A DNA stretch of 31,609 bases from Pseudomonadota bacterium (GTDB taxonomy: Bacteria; Pseudomonadota; Gammaproteobacteria; UBA4575): assembly GCA_009839635.1 (NCBI GenBank), contig VXPJ01000146.1, positions 1-31,609 of the forward strand, read 5' to 3'. The translations under genes were made by a program, and so were the position numbers. Each line of letters opens with the position of its first letter. The stretch's first letter is position 1. Under the pieces are notes generated by a model that worked only from the letters and a program-made list of their open reading frames with translations, had not been told where the DNA came from and searched no databases. Positions 24,099 to 31,427 of this stretch are shown in pieces.

Positions 24099-24181
24099 AA
24101 GCCCGGATCAGGCTTAGGGAGGACAGGACAAGGTCCAACAGTTAGGTAACCCGCAAGGGATACCTCCAAATCCTGTCAAGC
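24099..24181 (+). ncRNA. Candidate structured leader RNA upstream of the TonB-dependent receptor
   Basis: Three nested or adjacent helices can be drawn. AAGCC (24099-24103) pairs with GGCTT (24111-24115). GACAGGA (24122-24128) pairs with TCCTGTC (24171-24177) as a closing helix. Inside it AGGTA (24144-24148) pairs with TACCT (24161-24165), then an A-A mismatch, CCC (24150-24152) with GGG (24157-24159) and a GCAA tetraloop of GNRA type. The element ends about 24 bases before the receptor ATG. I compared it by memory with cobalamin, TPP, glycine, c-di-GMP-I and tetrahydrofolate riboswitch signatures and it fits none. A regulatory RNA is inference. Confidence 0.4.
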
Positions 24182-24201
24182 AAACACCAGCCGGTTATCT
24201 C

Positions 24202-27132
24202 ATGTCTACGATCGAACGCAAGTCACCCCTCATCACATTCGCATTTCTCACTGCCCTGGCAGGCAACATTCCAGCCACGACGCTCGCCGAAGAAGATGAT
24301 CCTGTTGTCGAACTCGGGGAGATCGTAGTCACCGGCTCGCACATCCAGCGCAAGAATCTGGTCAGTGCCAGTCCTGTCACTTCAGTGGATGCCGACGAAC
24401 TGCTGTACCAGGGCACGGTCCGGGTGGAGGACATGGTGCGCACCCTGCCACAGGTCTACTCTACCCAGAATACCAGCCAGTCCAACGGAGCCACTGGTAC
24501 CGCTACCCTGAACCTGCGCAATTTGGGTACAGAACGCACCCTGGTGCTGATCAATGGCAGGCGCATGCCGGCCGGTTCACCGCTGCAGGGCGGCATCGGC
24601 AGCGACGTCAACCAGATCCCGAGCGCTCTCGTGCAAAACATTGAAGTGCTGACCGGCGGTGCATCGGTGGCCTATGGCTCCGATGCGGTGGCCGGGGTCG
24701 TCAACTTCCTCATGAAGAAGGACTTTGAGGGCGTGCAGCTTGACTACCAGTTCAGCCAGTACTCGCATCACAACGATTCCGGCCGTTGGCAACGAATCGT
24801 CACGGATGCCGGCTACCCTGCCGCCGATGGCACCGAGACGGATGGCGACACATCCAGCGTGTCACTGATCGCCGGCACCAACTTCGACAACGGGCGGGGC
24901 AACGCAACGGCCTATGCCACCTGGCGTGATATCGAGGCGGTGTGGCAGCGCGATCGCGACTACGGTTCCTGCGCGCTGAGCGACGATGCCAGCAGCTGTC
25001 TGGGTTCATCGACCATCCCGCAGGGGCGATTCACGAATTTCGGACACGCGAACTACCCCTCCGCTGTCGACTTTATCGTGCAGGGCCATGAATTCGTTCC
25101 GCGCCAAGGCGAGACCTACAATTTTGGCCCCCTGAACTACTACCAGCGCCCGGACGAGCAGTACACCTTGGGCGCCTTTGCCCACTACGACCTCAGCGAA
25201 CAGACGCAGGTCTACACGGAACTGATGTACATGGACAACCGAACGGTGGCACAGATTGCCCCGTCGGGTTCATTTTTTGTCACGGAAACCCTGCATTGCG
25301 GCAACCCGCTAATGTCCGAACAGCAGTTCCAGGCACTGTGCGCCTCGATCGGCAGGACCCGCGACGATGTACTCGACCCGTTCTGGATCGGCCGTCGCAA
25401 CGTAGAAGGCGGCAACCGCCAGCACGACCTGCACCACACCTCGATTCGCGGGGTGCTCGGCATGAAGGGTGAACTCGACACCAACTGGAGCTATGACGCC
25501 ACCCTGCTGTACGCCGAGGTGCGAACGGACAACACCTACCTGAACGATCTCGGCACAACCAAGATCGAACGTGCCCTGGATGCGGTTCGCGATCCGGCCA
25601 CCGGCGAAATCGTCTGCCGTTCCGTGCTGGAGGGCACAGATCCTGAATGCATCCCCTGGAATATCTTCGAGGCCGGTGGGGTCACCCAGGAGGCACTCGA
25701 CTACATCGCCTTGCCACTGACCGCACGCGGCAGCACAGACCAGCTGATCGCCAGTGGTTTCCTGTTCGGCGACCTAGATGAATACGGCCTGCGCCTGCCT
25801 GCAGCAGACACCGGCATCGCCATCGCGCTCGGTGCCGAGTTCCGAGACGAGAACCTCGATTTCAAGCCCGATGAAGCCTACCGCAGCGGCGAGGGTACCG
25901 GCCAGGGAGGAGCGACCCGCCCGGTCTCGGGGGGCAGCAGCGTCGCCGAGCTGTTCCTGGAAGCCAATGTGCCATTGGTCGAGGGGCGGCCGTTCGCCGA
26001 GGAGTGGATCCTTGATCTCGGGATGCGTTACTCCGACTATGAATACGGCGGGAGCGTGGAGGCATACGGGCTTCGAAGCGGCTGGGCGATCAACCGGGAC
26101 TTCAAACTACGCGGTAGCTTCCAGCGGGCGATTCGCGCCCCGAACGTGCGTGAACTGTTTCAACCCGAGGGCTTCAACCTGTTTGACATGAGTGCAGATC
26201 CATGTGCGGGGGAGGTCTCGGGCGGTCTCAACGGTGTTACGGAAGCGGGCCGCACGTTCGAGGAGTGTGCGCGCAGCGGGGTGACCGAGAATCAATGGGG
26301 GCGCATTCCTGACTCGCCAGCCAACCAGTACAACTTCCTGCAGGGTGGTAACACCGACCTGAAACCGGAATCCTCCGATACCTGGACGCTGGGCATCGTG
26401 TTCTCGCCACAGGCCATCGAAGGACTGACCCTTTCGCTTGACTACTACAGCATCAAGGTCGAGAAAGGCATCAGCAGCCTGACACCCGAGTTCGTTCTCA
26501 CCGAGTGCCTGGACGGTGACCTGGCGCTGTGCCAGCGGATCAACCGCGGCGCAACGGGAGACCTGTGGGTCGGCTCGAACGTGCAGAGCAGCGGCCATAT
26601 CGTCTCCCGGCAGGAAAACCTGGCAATCGAGAAGGTGGTGGGCTATGACCTGATCGCCGACTATTCCCTGGGCCTCGGAACCTGGGGCCATGTCGACCTG
26701 CGCAATGTGCTCTCGCTGATCGACAAGTGGGAGCAGCAGGAGGTTGCCGGAGCCCCGGTCGAGGACTGCGCCGGCAAGTGGGGGTTCATCTGCGGAGCAC
26801 CAACCCCTGATCTGCGCAACCAGATGCGGGTGACCTGGACCACGCCCTGGAATCTTACCGCAACCCTGATGTGGCGCCATATCGGCGGGGTGGATGACCT
26901 CAACGCGAGCGAAGTGGATCTCAAGGATATCGACTACTTCGACCTGTCGGCCCTGTGGGATGTGAAAGACGGCTTTCAGTTGCGTGCTGGTATCAACAAC
27001 CTGTTCGACAAGGAACCGCCGATTGCCGGCAACGGTGCGGGGCCTGCAACCAGTGGTAACGGCAACACCTACCCCGGCCTTTACGATGCCTTGGGCCGGT
27101 ACGGGTTCCTTGCTGCCAGCCTGTCCTTCTAG
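24202..27132 (+). CDS. TonB-dependent outer-membrane receptor
   Basis: Outer-membrane beta-barrel that imports a ligand with energy from TonB-ExbB-ExbD. The 976-residue protein starts with a signal peptide (cleavage after ATTLA, about residue 29) and a TonB-box-like EIVVTGSHI. The plug domain spans about residues 50-170 (NLRNLGTERTLVLINGRRM, NIEVLTGGASVAYGSDAVAGVVNF), followed by the barrel with SFQRAIRAPNVRELFQP and the C-terminal NLFDKEPP...GRYGFLAASLSF ending in Phe. It belongs to the long, plug-first receptors frequent in Caulobacter-, Sphingomonas- and Xanthomonas-like bacteria, whose ligands range from carbohydrates to peptides and siderophores; the ligand here is unknown. It carries 12 cysteines, all in six close pairs in predicted loops. 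It precedes a SagB-like dehydrogenase and follows a structured leader. Confidence 0.95.
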   Translation: MSTIERKSPLITFAFLTALAGNIPATTLAEEDDPVVELGEIVVTGSHIQRKNLVSASPVTSVDADELLYQGTVRVEDMVRTLPQVYSTQNTSQSNGATGTATLNLRNLGTERTLVLINGRRMPAGSPLQGGIGSDVNQIPSALVQNIEVLTGGASVAYGSDAVAGVVNFLMKKDFEGVQLDYQFSQYSHHNDSGRWQRIVTDAGYPAADGTETDGDTSSVSLIAGTNFDNGRGNATAYATWRDIEAVWQRDRDYGSCALSDDASSCLGSSTIPQGRFTNFGHANYPSAVDFIVQGHEFVPRQGETYNFGPLNYYQRPDEQYTLGAFAHYDLSEQTQVYTELMYMDNRTVAQIAPSGSFFVTETLHCGNPLMSEQQFQALCASIGRTRDDVLDPFWIGRRNVEGGNRQHDLHHTSIRGVLGMKGELDTNWSYDATLLYAEVRTDNTYLNDLGTTKIERALDAVRDPATGEIVCRSVLEGTDPECIPWNIFEAGGVTQEALDYIALPLTARGSTDQLIASGFLFGDLDEYGLRLPAADTGIAIALGAEFRDENLDFKPDEAYRSGEGTGQGGATRPVSGGSSVAELFLEANVPLVEGRPFAEEWILDLGMRYSDYEYGGSVEAYGLRSGWAINRDFKLRGSFQRAIRAPNVRELFQPEGFNLFDMSADPCAGEVSGGLNGVTEAGRTFEECARSGVTENQWGRIPDSPANQYNFLQGGNTDLKPESSDTWTLGIVFSPQAIEGLTLSLDYYSIKVEKGISSLTPEFVLTECLDGDLALCQRINRGATGDLWVGSNVQSSGHIVSRQENLAIEKVVGYDLIADYSLGLGTWGHVDLRNVLSLIDKWEQQEVAGAPVEDCAGKWGFICGAPTPDLRNQMRVTWTTPWNLTATLMWRHIGGVDDLNASEVDLKDIDYFDLSALWDVKDGFQLRAGINNLFDKEPPIAGNGAGPATSGNGNTYPGLYDALGRYGFLAASLSF

Positions 27133-27152
27133 ACGCCTTGTAACCTCATGTG

Positions 27153-27223
27153 ACGGGTCCAGCGACGAGATCGTAGACCCTCAATATAGGTGCAAATTCC
27201 GCACAGGCTTTCGACCCGTTTTC
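27153..27223 (+). promoter_or_regulatory. Alternative stem-loops in the receptor-SagB gap
   Basis: GGGTC (27155-27159) can pair with GACCC (27176-27180), or, as ACGGGTC (27153-27159), with GACCCGT (27213-27219), which is followed by TTTTC. A terminator or a two-state attenuator is possible, but the loops are long and this is tentative. Confidence 0.25.
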
Positions 27224-27339
27224 TGAAGTTACATTGACCGGTTGAGATCACCGTCATAAGCTGGCACCGGCCTAGCGTGCATCCATCATTCTGGATGCAG
27301 TCCTTGAAGAGCGCTGCTCAGACCACTGGCCCGACGAAA

Positions 27340-29010
27340 ATGTCCAAGAAACCCAGTCACTCCTCTAGTCTTGATGTCGTGTACGAGTATCACGATCAAA
27401 CCAAACATCAACTTCAACGCTATGCACGCTCATTGGGTTACATGGACTGGAAGAATCAACCAAATCCGTTCCGACGTTACCTCCAGGCCCCGACTCTTCC
27501 ACTAGACCATCCGCACAGTACAGAGACGCCAAGCTATGACGCGCTATTCGAGACATGCCAAACGCCTGCAGCACGCATAAACCGGGATTCCATCAGCCAT
27601 CTCTTTTATGAAAGTCTTGCAATTTCTGCCTGGAAACAGGCGAGTGGAAATCGCTGGTCTTTGCGGGTCAATCCTTCCAGTGGCAACCTCCACCCAACCG
27701 AGGCCTATTTGATCGCCGGGCCGATTCAGGATTTAAGCGAAGTACCCGCTGTTTATCATTACTTTGCCTACGGACATGCATTGGAGCGCCGGGTTGTCCT
27801 GGCGAAGGAGGAATGGCGTGCCTTGAGTCGTGAACTACCGGCGGATTCCCTGTTGATTTCGTTGACGTCGATCTATTGGCGCGAATCATGGAAATACGGT
27901 GAACGGGCCTTCCGTTACTGTCACCACGATGTTGGACATGCCATCGGGGCGATCACTATCGCTGCAGCGGCCCTCGGCTGGAAGACCAGGCTGATTCATT
28001 GCGTGACCGATGCCGACCTGACAACGCTGTTGGGGCTGCACCAGCAAGAAGGCATCGAGGCGGAACATCCGGACTGCCTGCTGGCAATTTATCCATTTGA
28101 TGCTGACAGGACATGGACAGATCCCATCATCGATCTCCCCGTTGCAGTACGGGAACGTCTTAAAACAGCCGAATTCGAAGGCAGCTCAAACGTTTTAAGC
28201 AATGAACATCATGACTGGCCCATCATTGAGCATGTTGCGGATGCATGTCGTTCCAACAGCCCTCGTCCACTGCATCACAAACATGATTCCCAAAAAACAC
28301 ATCAGCTTGAAAACGAGTTTGGTGCAGACCGGGGGATATCTGCCAGAAGAATCATACGGGAGCGTCGAAGCGCGCTGGACATGGACGGGCATGGGGCGAT
28401 CAGCAGCGACACATTTTACAGGACGCTGATGCATGTTATGCCGCAAGGAGGAAAAAACATTCTCGAGGCGTTGCCTTGGAGAGCATGTGTTTCGCTTGCA
28501 ATATTCATTCATCGTGTCGAGGGTTTGTCAGAGGGACTGTATATGCTCGTGCGCGACTTGGCCCATGAGGATTCACTCAAAAAGACATTGCGTTCAGAAC
28601 TGTGCTGGGAAAAACCCGATGGTTGTCCGAAGACGCTCCCCTTGTATCGGCTGCAGGAAGCCGATGCACGCGAGGCTGCGAAAATCATCAGCTGTCATCA
28701 GGATATTGCAGCAGACGGGGCCTTTGCACTTGGGATGCTGGCTGCATTCGATGCCAGCCTGGAACAGCACGGCGCGCCGTTTTATCCACGTCTGTTTTGG
28801 GAGACAGGATTAATCGGGCAAATCCTGTACCTGGAAGCTGAGGCTGCAGGAATCCGCTCCACCGGGATCGGCTGCTTTTTCGATGATGCCATGCATGAAG
28901 TACTTGGCATCCGTGATCACAGTTGGCAAAGTCTGTACCACTTCACTGTCGGTGCGCCCGTGGAAGATTCACGCCTGCAAGACCTGCCTGCGTACTGGCA
29001 CCTGAAGTAA
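27340..29010 (+). CDS. SagB/ThcOx-family FMN dehydrogenase, two nitroreductase-like domains
   Basis: The family oxidises thiazolines/oxazolines in peptide natural products when it has YcaO partners, but many members stand alone with unknown substrates. From ATG 27340 the protein has 556 residues; GTG 27277 or ATG 27295 are upstream alternatives without better ribosome binding sites. The N-terminal block EYHDQTKHQLQRYARSLGYMDW is typical. Domain 1 (about 70-260) has NPSSGNLHPTEAYLI and KYGERAFRYCHHDVGHAIGA; domain 2 (about 330-556) begins with RRIIRERRSALDMDG and contains EAAGIRSTGIGCFFDD. No YcaO, E1-like or precursor peptide gene is in the window. Codon use looks more AT-rich than in its neighbours, a hint of transfer. 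It follows the receptor on the same strand and ends 8 bases from tRNA-Lys. Confidence 0.85.
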   Translation: MSKKPSHSSSLDVVYEYHDQTKHQLQRYARSLGYMDWKNQPNPFRRYLQAPTLPLDHPHSTETPSYDALFETCQTPAARINRDSISHLFYESLAISAWKQASGNRWSLRVNPSSGNLHPTEAYLIAGPIQDLSEVPAVYHYFAYGHALERRVVLAKEEWRALSRELPADSLLISLTSIYWRESWKYGERAFRYCHHDVGHAIGAITIAAAALGWKTRLIHCVTDADLTTLLGLHQQEGIEAEHPDCLLAIYPFDADRTWTDPIIDLPVAVRERLKTAEFEGSSNVLSNEHHDWPIIEHVADACRSNSPRPLHHKHDSQKTHQLENEFGADRGISARRIIRERRSALDMDGHGAISSDTFYRTLMHVMPQGGKNILEALPWRACVSLAIFIHRVEGLSEGLYMLVRDLAHEDSLKKTLRSELCWEKPDGCPKTLPLYRLQEADAREAAKIISCHQDIAADGAFALGMLAAFDASLEQHGAPFYPRLFWETGLIGQILYLEAEAAGIRSTGIGCFFDDAMHEVLGIRDHSWQSLYHFTVGAPVEDSRLQDLPAYWHLK

Positions 29011-29018
29011 GGGATTAA

Positions 29019-29094
29019 TGGTGGGTCGTATAGGATTCGAACCTATGACCATCGGGTTAAAAGCCCGGTGCTCTACCAACTGAGCTAACGACCC
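29019..29094 (-). tRNA. tRNA-Lys (anticodon UUU)
   Basis: A 76-base cloverleaf on the minus strand begins GGGTCGTTAGCTCAGTTGGT and ends with an encoded CCA. The acceptor stem GGGTCGT/ACGACCC, D stem GCTC/GAGC, anticodon loop CTTTTAA (anticodon TTT, Lys) and T arm with TTCGAAT are all intact. The anticodon stem has a C27-A43 mismatch at its top. The order queE-queC-tRNA-Lys is conserved in Pseudomonas-like genomes. Confidence 0.98.
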
Positions 29095-29100
29095 ACAAGG

Positions 29101-29112
29101 CGCGCTATCCTA
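29101..29112 (-). promoter_or_regulatory. Possible tRNA-Lys -10 and GC-rich discriminator
   Basis: TAGGAT (29112-29107, minus strand) is followed by AGCGCGCC, the GC-rich discriminator seen at stringently controlled tRNA promoters. No good -35 is found. Confidence 0.3.
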
Positions 29113-29160
29113 CATCAAATTACTGTCTGGCTCTACGTTCATTGTCGCTCACACCTGCAA

Positions 29161-29850
29161 TCAGTTGTACCGGGTCGGGTCGTCAATGCCGGCCTCGGCA
29201 AACCCCTGTTTTCGAAACCGGCACGCATCGCATTTCCCGCAGGCCCGCCCCTGTACGTCAGCCGAATAACAGGAAACCGTCAGGGAATAATCCACGCCCA
29301 GTTCATGGCCCAGCTGGATGATTTCAGACTTTGACAGCGACACCAGCGGAGCATGTATGGTCAGCTCATGCCCTTCCACTGCATCCCGGGTGGCCAGATT
29401 CGCCATGTCCTGGTAGGCCTCGACATATTCCGGCCTGCAATCGGGGTAGCCGGAATAATCCACGGCATTGACACCAATGAATATGTCCCTGGCATGGATG
29501 ACCTCGGCCCAGGCCAGTGCAACGGAGAGAAATACCGTGTTTCGTGCCGGTACGTAGGTCACGGGTATGCCCTGGGCAGGATGGTCCGGGACCTGGACTG
29601 CAGGGTCGGTCAGCGCGGAGCCTCCGAACATGGAAAGATCAATCTCGAAGGTCCTGTGCTCGGTGACATTGAGCAGCCGCGCGATTCGTTCAGCGGCTTC
29701 CAGTTCCGTGCTGTGACGCTGTCCGTAACGGACACTCAACGCGTAACAGTCATACCCCTGGGACTTTGCCAGCGCAAGTGTGGTGGTGGAATCGAGCCCT
29801 CCTGAGAAGAGGACAATGGCTTTTTGACCCTGTTGCAATGAATTCTGCAA
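29161..29850 (-). CDS. queC: 7-cyano-7-deazaguanine synthase QueC
   Basis: Zinc- and ATP-dependent conversion of 7-carboxy-7-deazaguanine to preQ0 in queuosine synthesis. The 229-residue protein has the N-type ATP pyrophosphatase motif VLFSGGLDSTTTLA, RYGQRHSTELEAA, YVPARNTVFLSVALAWAE and GVNAVDYSGYPDCRPEY, and the four zinc cysteines 194, 204, 207 and 210 in CYSADVQGRACGKCDAC. No ATG is available in frame before the core: the only candidate starts between the queE stop and the ATP motif are TTG 29850 and TTG 29838. The start is therefore TTG, 6 bases after the queE stop, consistent with translational coupling. It is followed by tRNA-Lys, one of the tRNAs not itself modified by queuosine. Confidence 0.95.
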   Translation of the reverse strand: MQNSLQQGQKAIVLFSGGLDSTTTLALAKSQGYDCYALSVRYGQRHSTELEAAERIARLLNVTEHRTFEIDLSMFGGSALTDPAVQVPDHPAQGIPVTYVPARNTVFLSVALAWAEVIHARDIFIGVNAVDYSGYPDCRPEYVEAYQDMANLATRDAVEGHELTIHAPLVSLSKSEIIQLGHELGVDYSLTVSCYSADVQGRACGKCDACRFRKQGFAEAGIDDPTRYN

Positions 29851-29856
29851 AGCCCG

Positions 29857-30537
29857 TCAGTGACCTCGTTCATCCCCCCAAAGCAGCTTGTGCAACTGCA
29901 CCTGAAAGCGTACGGGCAACCGGTCTTCCAGTATCCATTCTGCAAGCTGGCGAAACTCCAGGGCCTCGTATGCAGGGGAAAACAGCACCTCGCAGCGATG
30001 CATCAGGTCATGTTCGAGCAAGACTGATTTGGCCCATACATAGTCCTTGCGATCGCTAAGCACAAACTTGACCTGGTCCTGTTCGCGCAGGTACGGGATA
30101 TTTTCCCAGCGGTTTCTCCCGGCTTCGCCTGATGCCGGTGCCTTGAGGTCCATCACCCTTGTCACCCGCGGGTCCACTTGGCTGATGTCCAGCGCGCCGC
30201 TGGTCTCCAGGGACACGACGTATTCCCGGTCGCACAGGTTTCGCAACAACTCCAGGCAATTTTTCTGTGCAAGAGGTTCACCTCCTGTCACCGTGACATG
30301 CTGCAGGCCAAAGCCGGCAACCCGGGCCTCGATCTGGTCCAGGCCCATCCACTCGCCTTCGGTAAACGCATACGCCGTGTCACAATAGTGGCAACGGAGC
30401 GGGCAGCCGGTGAGCCGCACAAAGATGGTCGGGATGCCTGTGCTTGTCGATTCGCCCTGGATCGAGCAGAAAATTTCGTTAACGCGCAGTCTCAGAGGCC
30501 GGGGCCCTACATTCAGTGGGGTTACGGACTCCGCCAC
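29857..30537 (-). CDS. queE: 7-carboxy-7-deazaguanine synthase QueE (radical SAM)
   Basis: Radical SAM enzyme that contracts 6-carboxytetrahydropterin to 7-carboxy-7-deazaguanine for queuosine. I choose GTG 30537 (226 residues, MAESVTPLN...), four bases after the cpoB stop; the longer frame from 30618 would overlap cpoB by 77 bases and adds sequence unlike the family. The motif RVNEIFCSIQGES is the family start block, and the cluster cysteines are Cys45, Cys49 and Cys52 in CPLRCHYC. VTVTGGEPL is the SAM-binding GGEP motif, and SLETSGALD and the terminal LHKLLWG complete the family pattern. It lies between cpoB and queC on one strand, as in Pseudomonas-like genomes. Confidence 0.94.
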   Translation of the reverse strand: MAESVTPLNVGPRPLRLRVNEIFCSIQGESTSTGIPTIFVRLTGCPLRCHYCDTAYAFTEGEWMGLDQIEARVAGFGLQHVTVTGGEPLAQKNCLELLRNLCDREYVVSLETSGALDISQVDPRVTRVMDLKAPASGEAGRNRWENIPYLREQDQVKFVLSDRKDYVWAKSVLLEHDLMHRCEVLFSPAYEALEFRQLAEWILEDRLPVRFQVQLHKLLWGDERGH

Positions 30538-30541
30538 CTCG

Positions 30542-31417
30542 TCAATTGCCCTCTCGCGACATTCTCTCAAGCCGCTTTTGTGCCAGACTGGCAACACTTG
30601 AATTCGGGAACTGCGCACGCAGGCGGGTCAGTTCGGCACGTGCCTCCTGGAACTGGCCAAGTTCGTAGTGGGTAAACGCCAGCTTCAAGCGTGCATCTGC
30701 CAGCTTCGAACTTGCCGGATATTTGCTGACGACCACGGAAAATTCGACCAGGGCCTGTGGGTACCGCCGGGTGACATAGTTGGCCTCGGCCAGCCAGTAC
30801 TGTGCATTGGCCGCATATTTGCTGTCCGGGTGCTTGCGCAGAAAAGATTCAAACGCAGCGATGGAATCATCGTACTTTCCGCTCTTGAGCAGGGTAAAGG
30901 CATTCTTGTAATCCTCGGCCACCTCGCTTGCTGTTTCAGGAGAAACCACCTGTCCGGAAAGTGCCTCCTCTACAGGCTCCGAAGTGATTGCGACCAGCGG
31001 AGCTTCCGTCCCGGGGACCCCTGAAATTGCAGTATCCCCGGTCTGTCCGAGCGCGGTACCGTCCAGACTTCCGGCAGCCCCGGCAGTGTGCGACGGGGAT
31101 GACCCGGATTGCAGGCGACGCTCCATGGCCAAATACTGCTCACGCTGAAGGGTCTTGATACTGTTCAGTTCGTACAACAGCCTCTCGTTCTGACCACGCA
31201 GCTCGCGCACCTCACGCTGCAGGGTGGCGACGCGCTGGGCCATGTCCAGCAATGCCTGGTTGTTCAGGGCCTGCTCGATTTTCTGCATCCTGGCGGAAAG
31301 TGCACTGACTGTGGCATCGGTGACCTCCTCGGCCATACCTGCTGCTGCGATCGAAAACAGCAGGCTCGCGGTCAAAATCCTGACGATATTCATCCTATAT
31401 ATCCGGTTTCGGGCCAT
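30542..31417 (-). CDS. cpoB: Cell division coordinator CpoB (YbgF, Tol-Pal system)
   Basis: Periplasmic protein that coordinates peptidoglycan synthesis by PBP1B with Tol-Pal driven outer-membrane constriction. The 291-residue product has a signal peptide (hydrophobic ILTASLLFSIAAAGMA, cleavage near residue 29). A coiled coil of heptads follows at about 36-100 (MQKIEQALNNQALLDMAQRVATLQ), then a Ser/Gly/Thr-rich linker, and three TPR repeats from about residue 165 (DYKNAFTLLKSGKYDDSIAAFESFL). ATG 31417 has AGGGA 8 bases upstream and is preferred; ATG 31393 would also give a signal peptide. It directly follows pal. Confidence 0.94.
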   Translation of the reverse strand: MARNRIYRMNIVRILTASLLFSIAAAGMAEEVTDATVSALSARMQKIEQALNNQALLDMAQRVATLQREVRELRGQNERLLYELNSIKTLQREQYLAMERRLQSGSSPSHTAGAAGSLDGTALGQTGDTAISGVPGTEAPLVAITSEPVEEALSGQVVSPETASEVAEDYKNAFTLLKSGKYDDSIAAFESFLRKHPDSKYAANAQYWLAEANYVTRRYPQALVEFSVVVSKYPASSKLADARLKLAFTHYELGQFQEARAELTRLRAQFPNSSVASLAQKRLERMSREGN

Positions 31418-31427
31418 TTTCTTTTCC

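Larger units (their letters stand above)
23698..24201 (+). other. 504-base gap and leader of the TonB-dependent receptor gene
   Basis: No convincing gene. It contains a perfect 7-bp inverted repeat AGCCTGC/GCAGGCT (23840-23860), a minus-strand frame of 44 codons from an internal ATG ending at 23859 that I do not trust, and from about 24099 a run of nested stem-loops reaching to about 20 bases before the receptor start. The first part (23760-23830) is AT-rich compared with the flanking genes. Confidence 0.5.

Noticed and set aside
23990..24201. Cobalamin or other known riboswitch before the TonB-dependent receptor
   Set aside because: No B12 box or other consensus element of cobalamin, TPP, glycine, c-di-GMP-I or tetrahydrofolate riboswitches could be matched.
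23122..29094. Genomic island integrated at tRNA-Lys
   Set aside because: The tRNA is next to the accessory-looking genes, but there is no integrase and I found no direct repeat of the tRNA 3' end near 23.1 kb.
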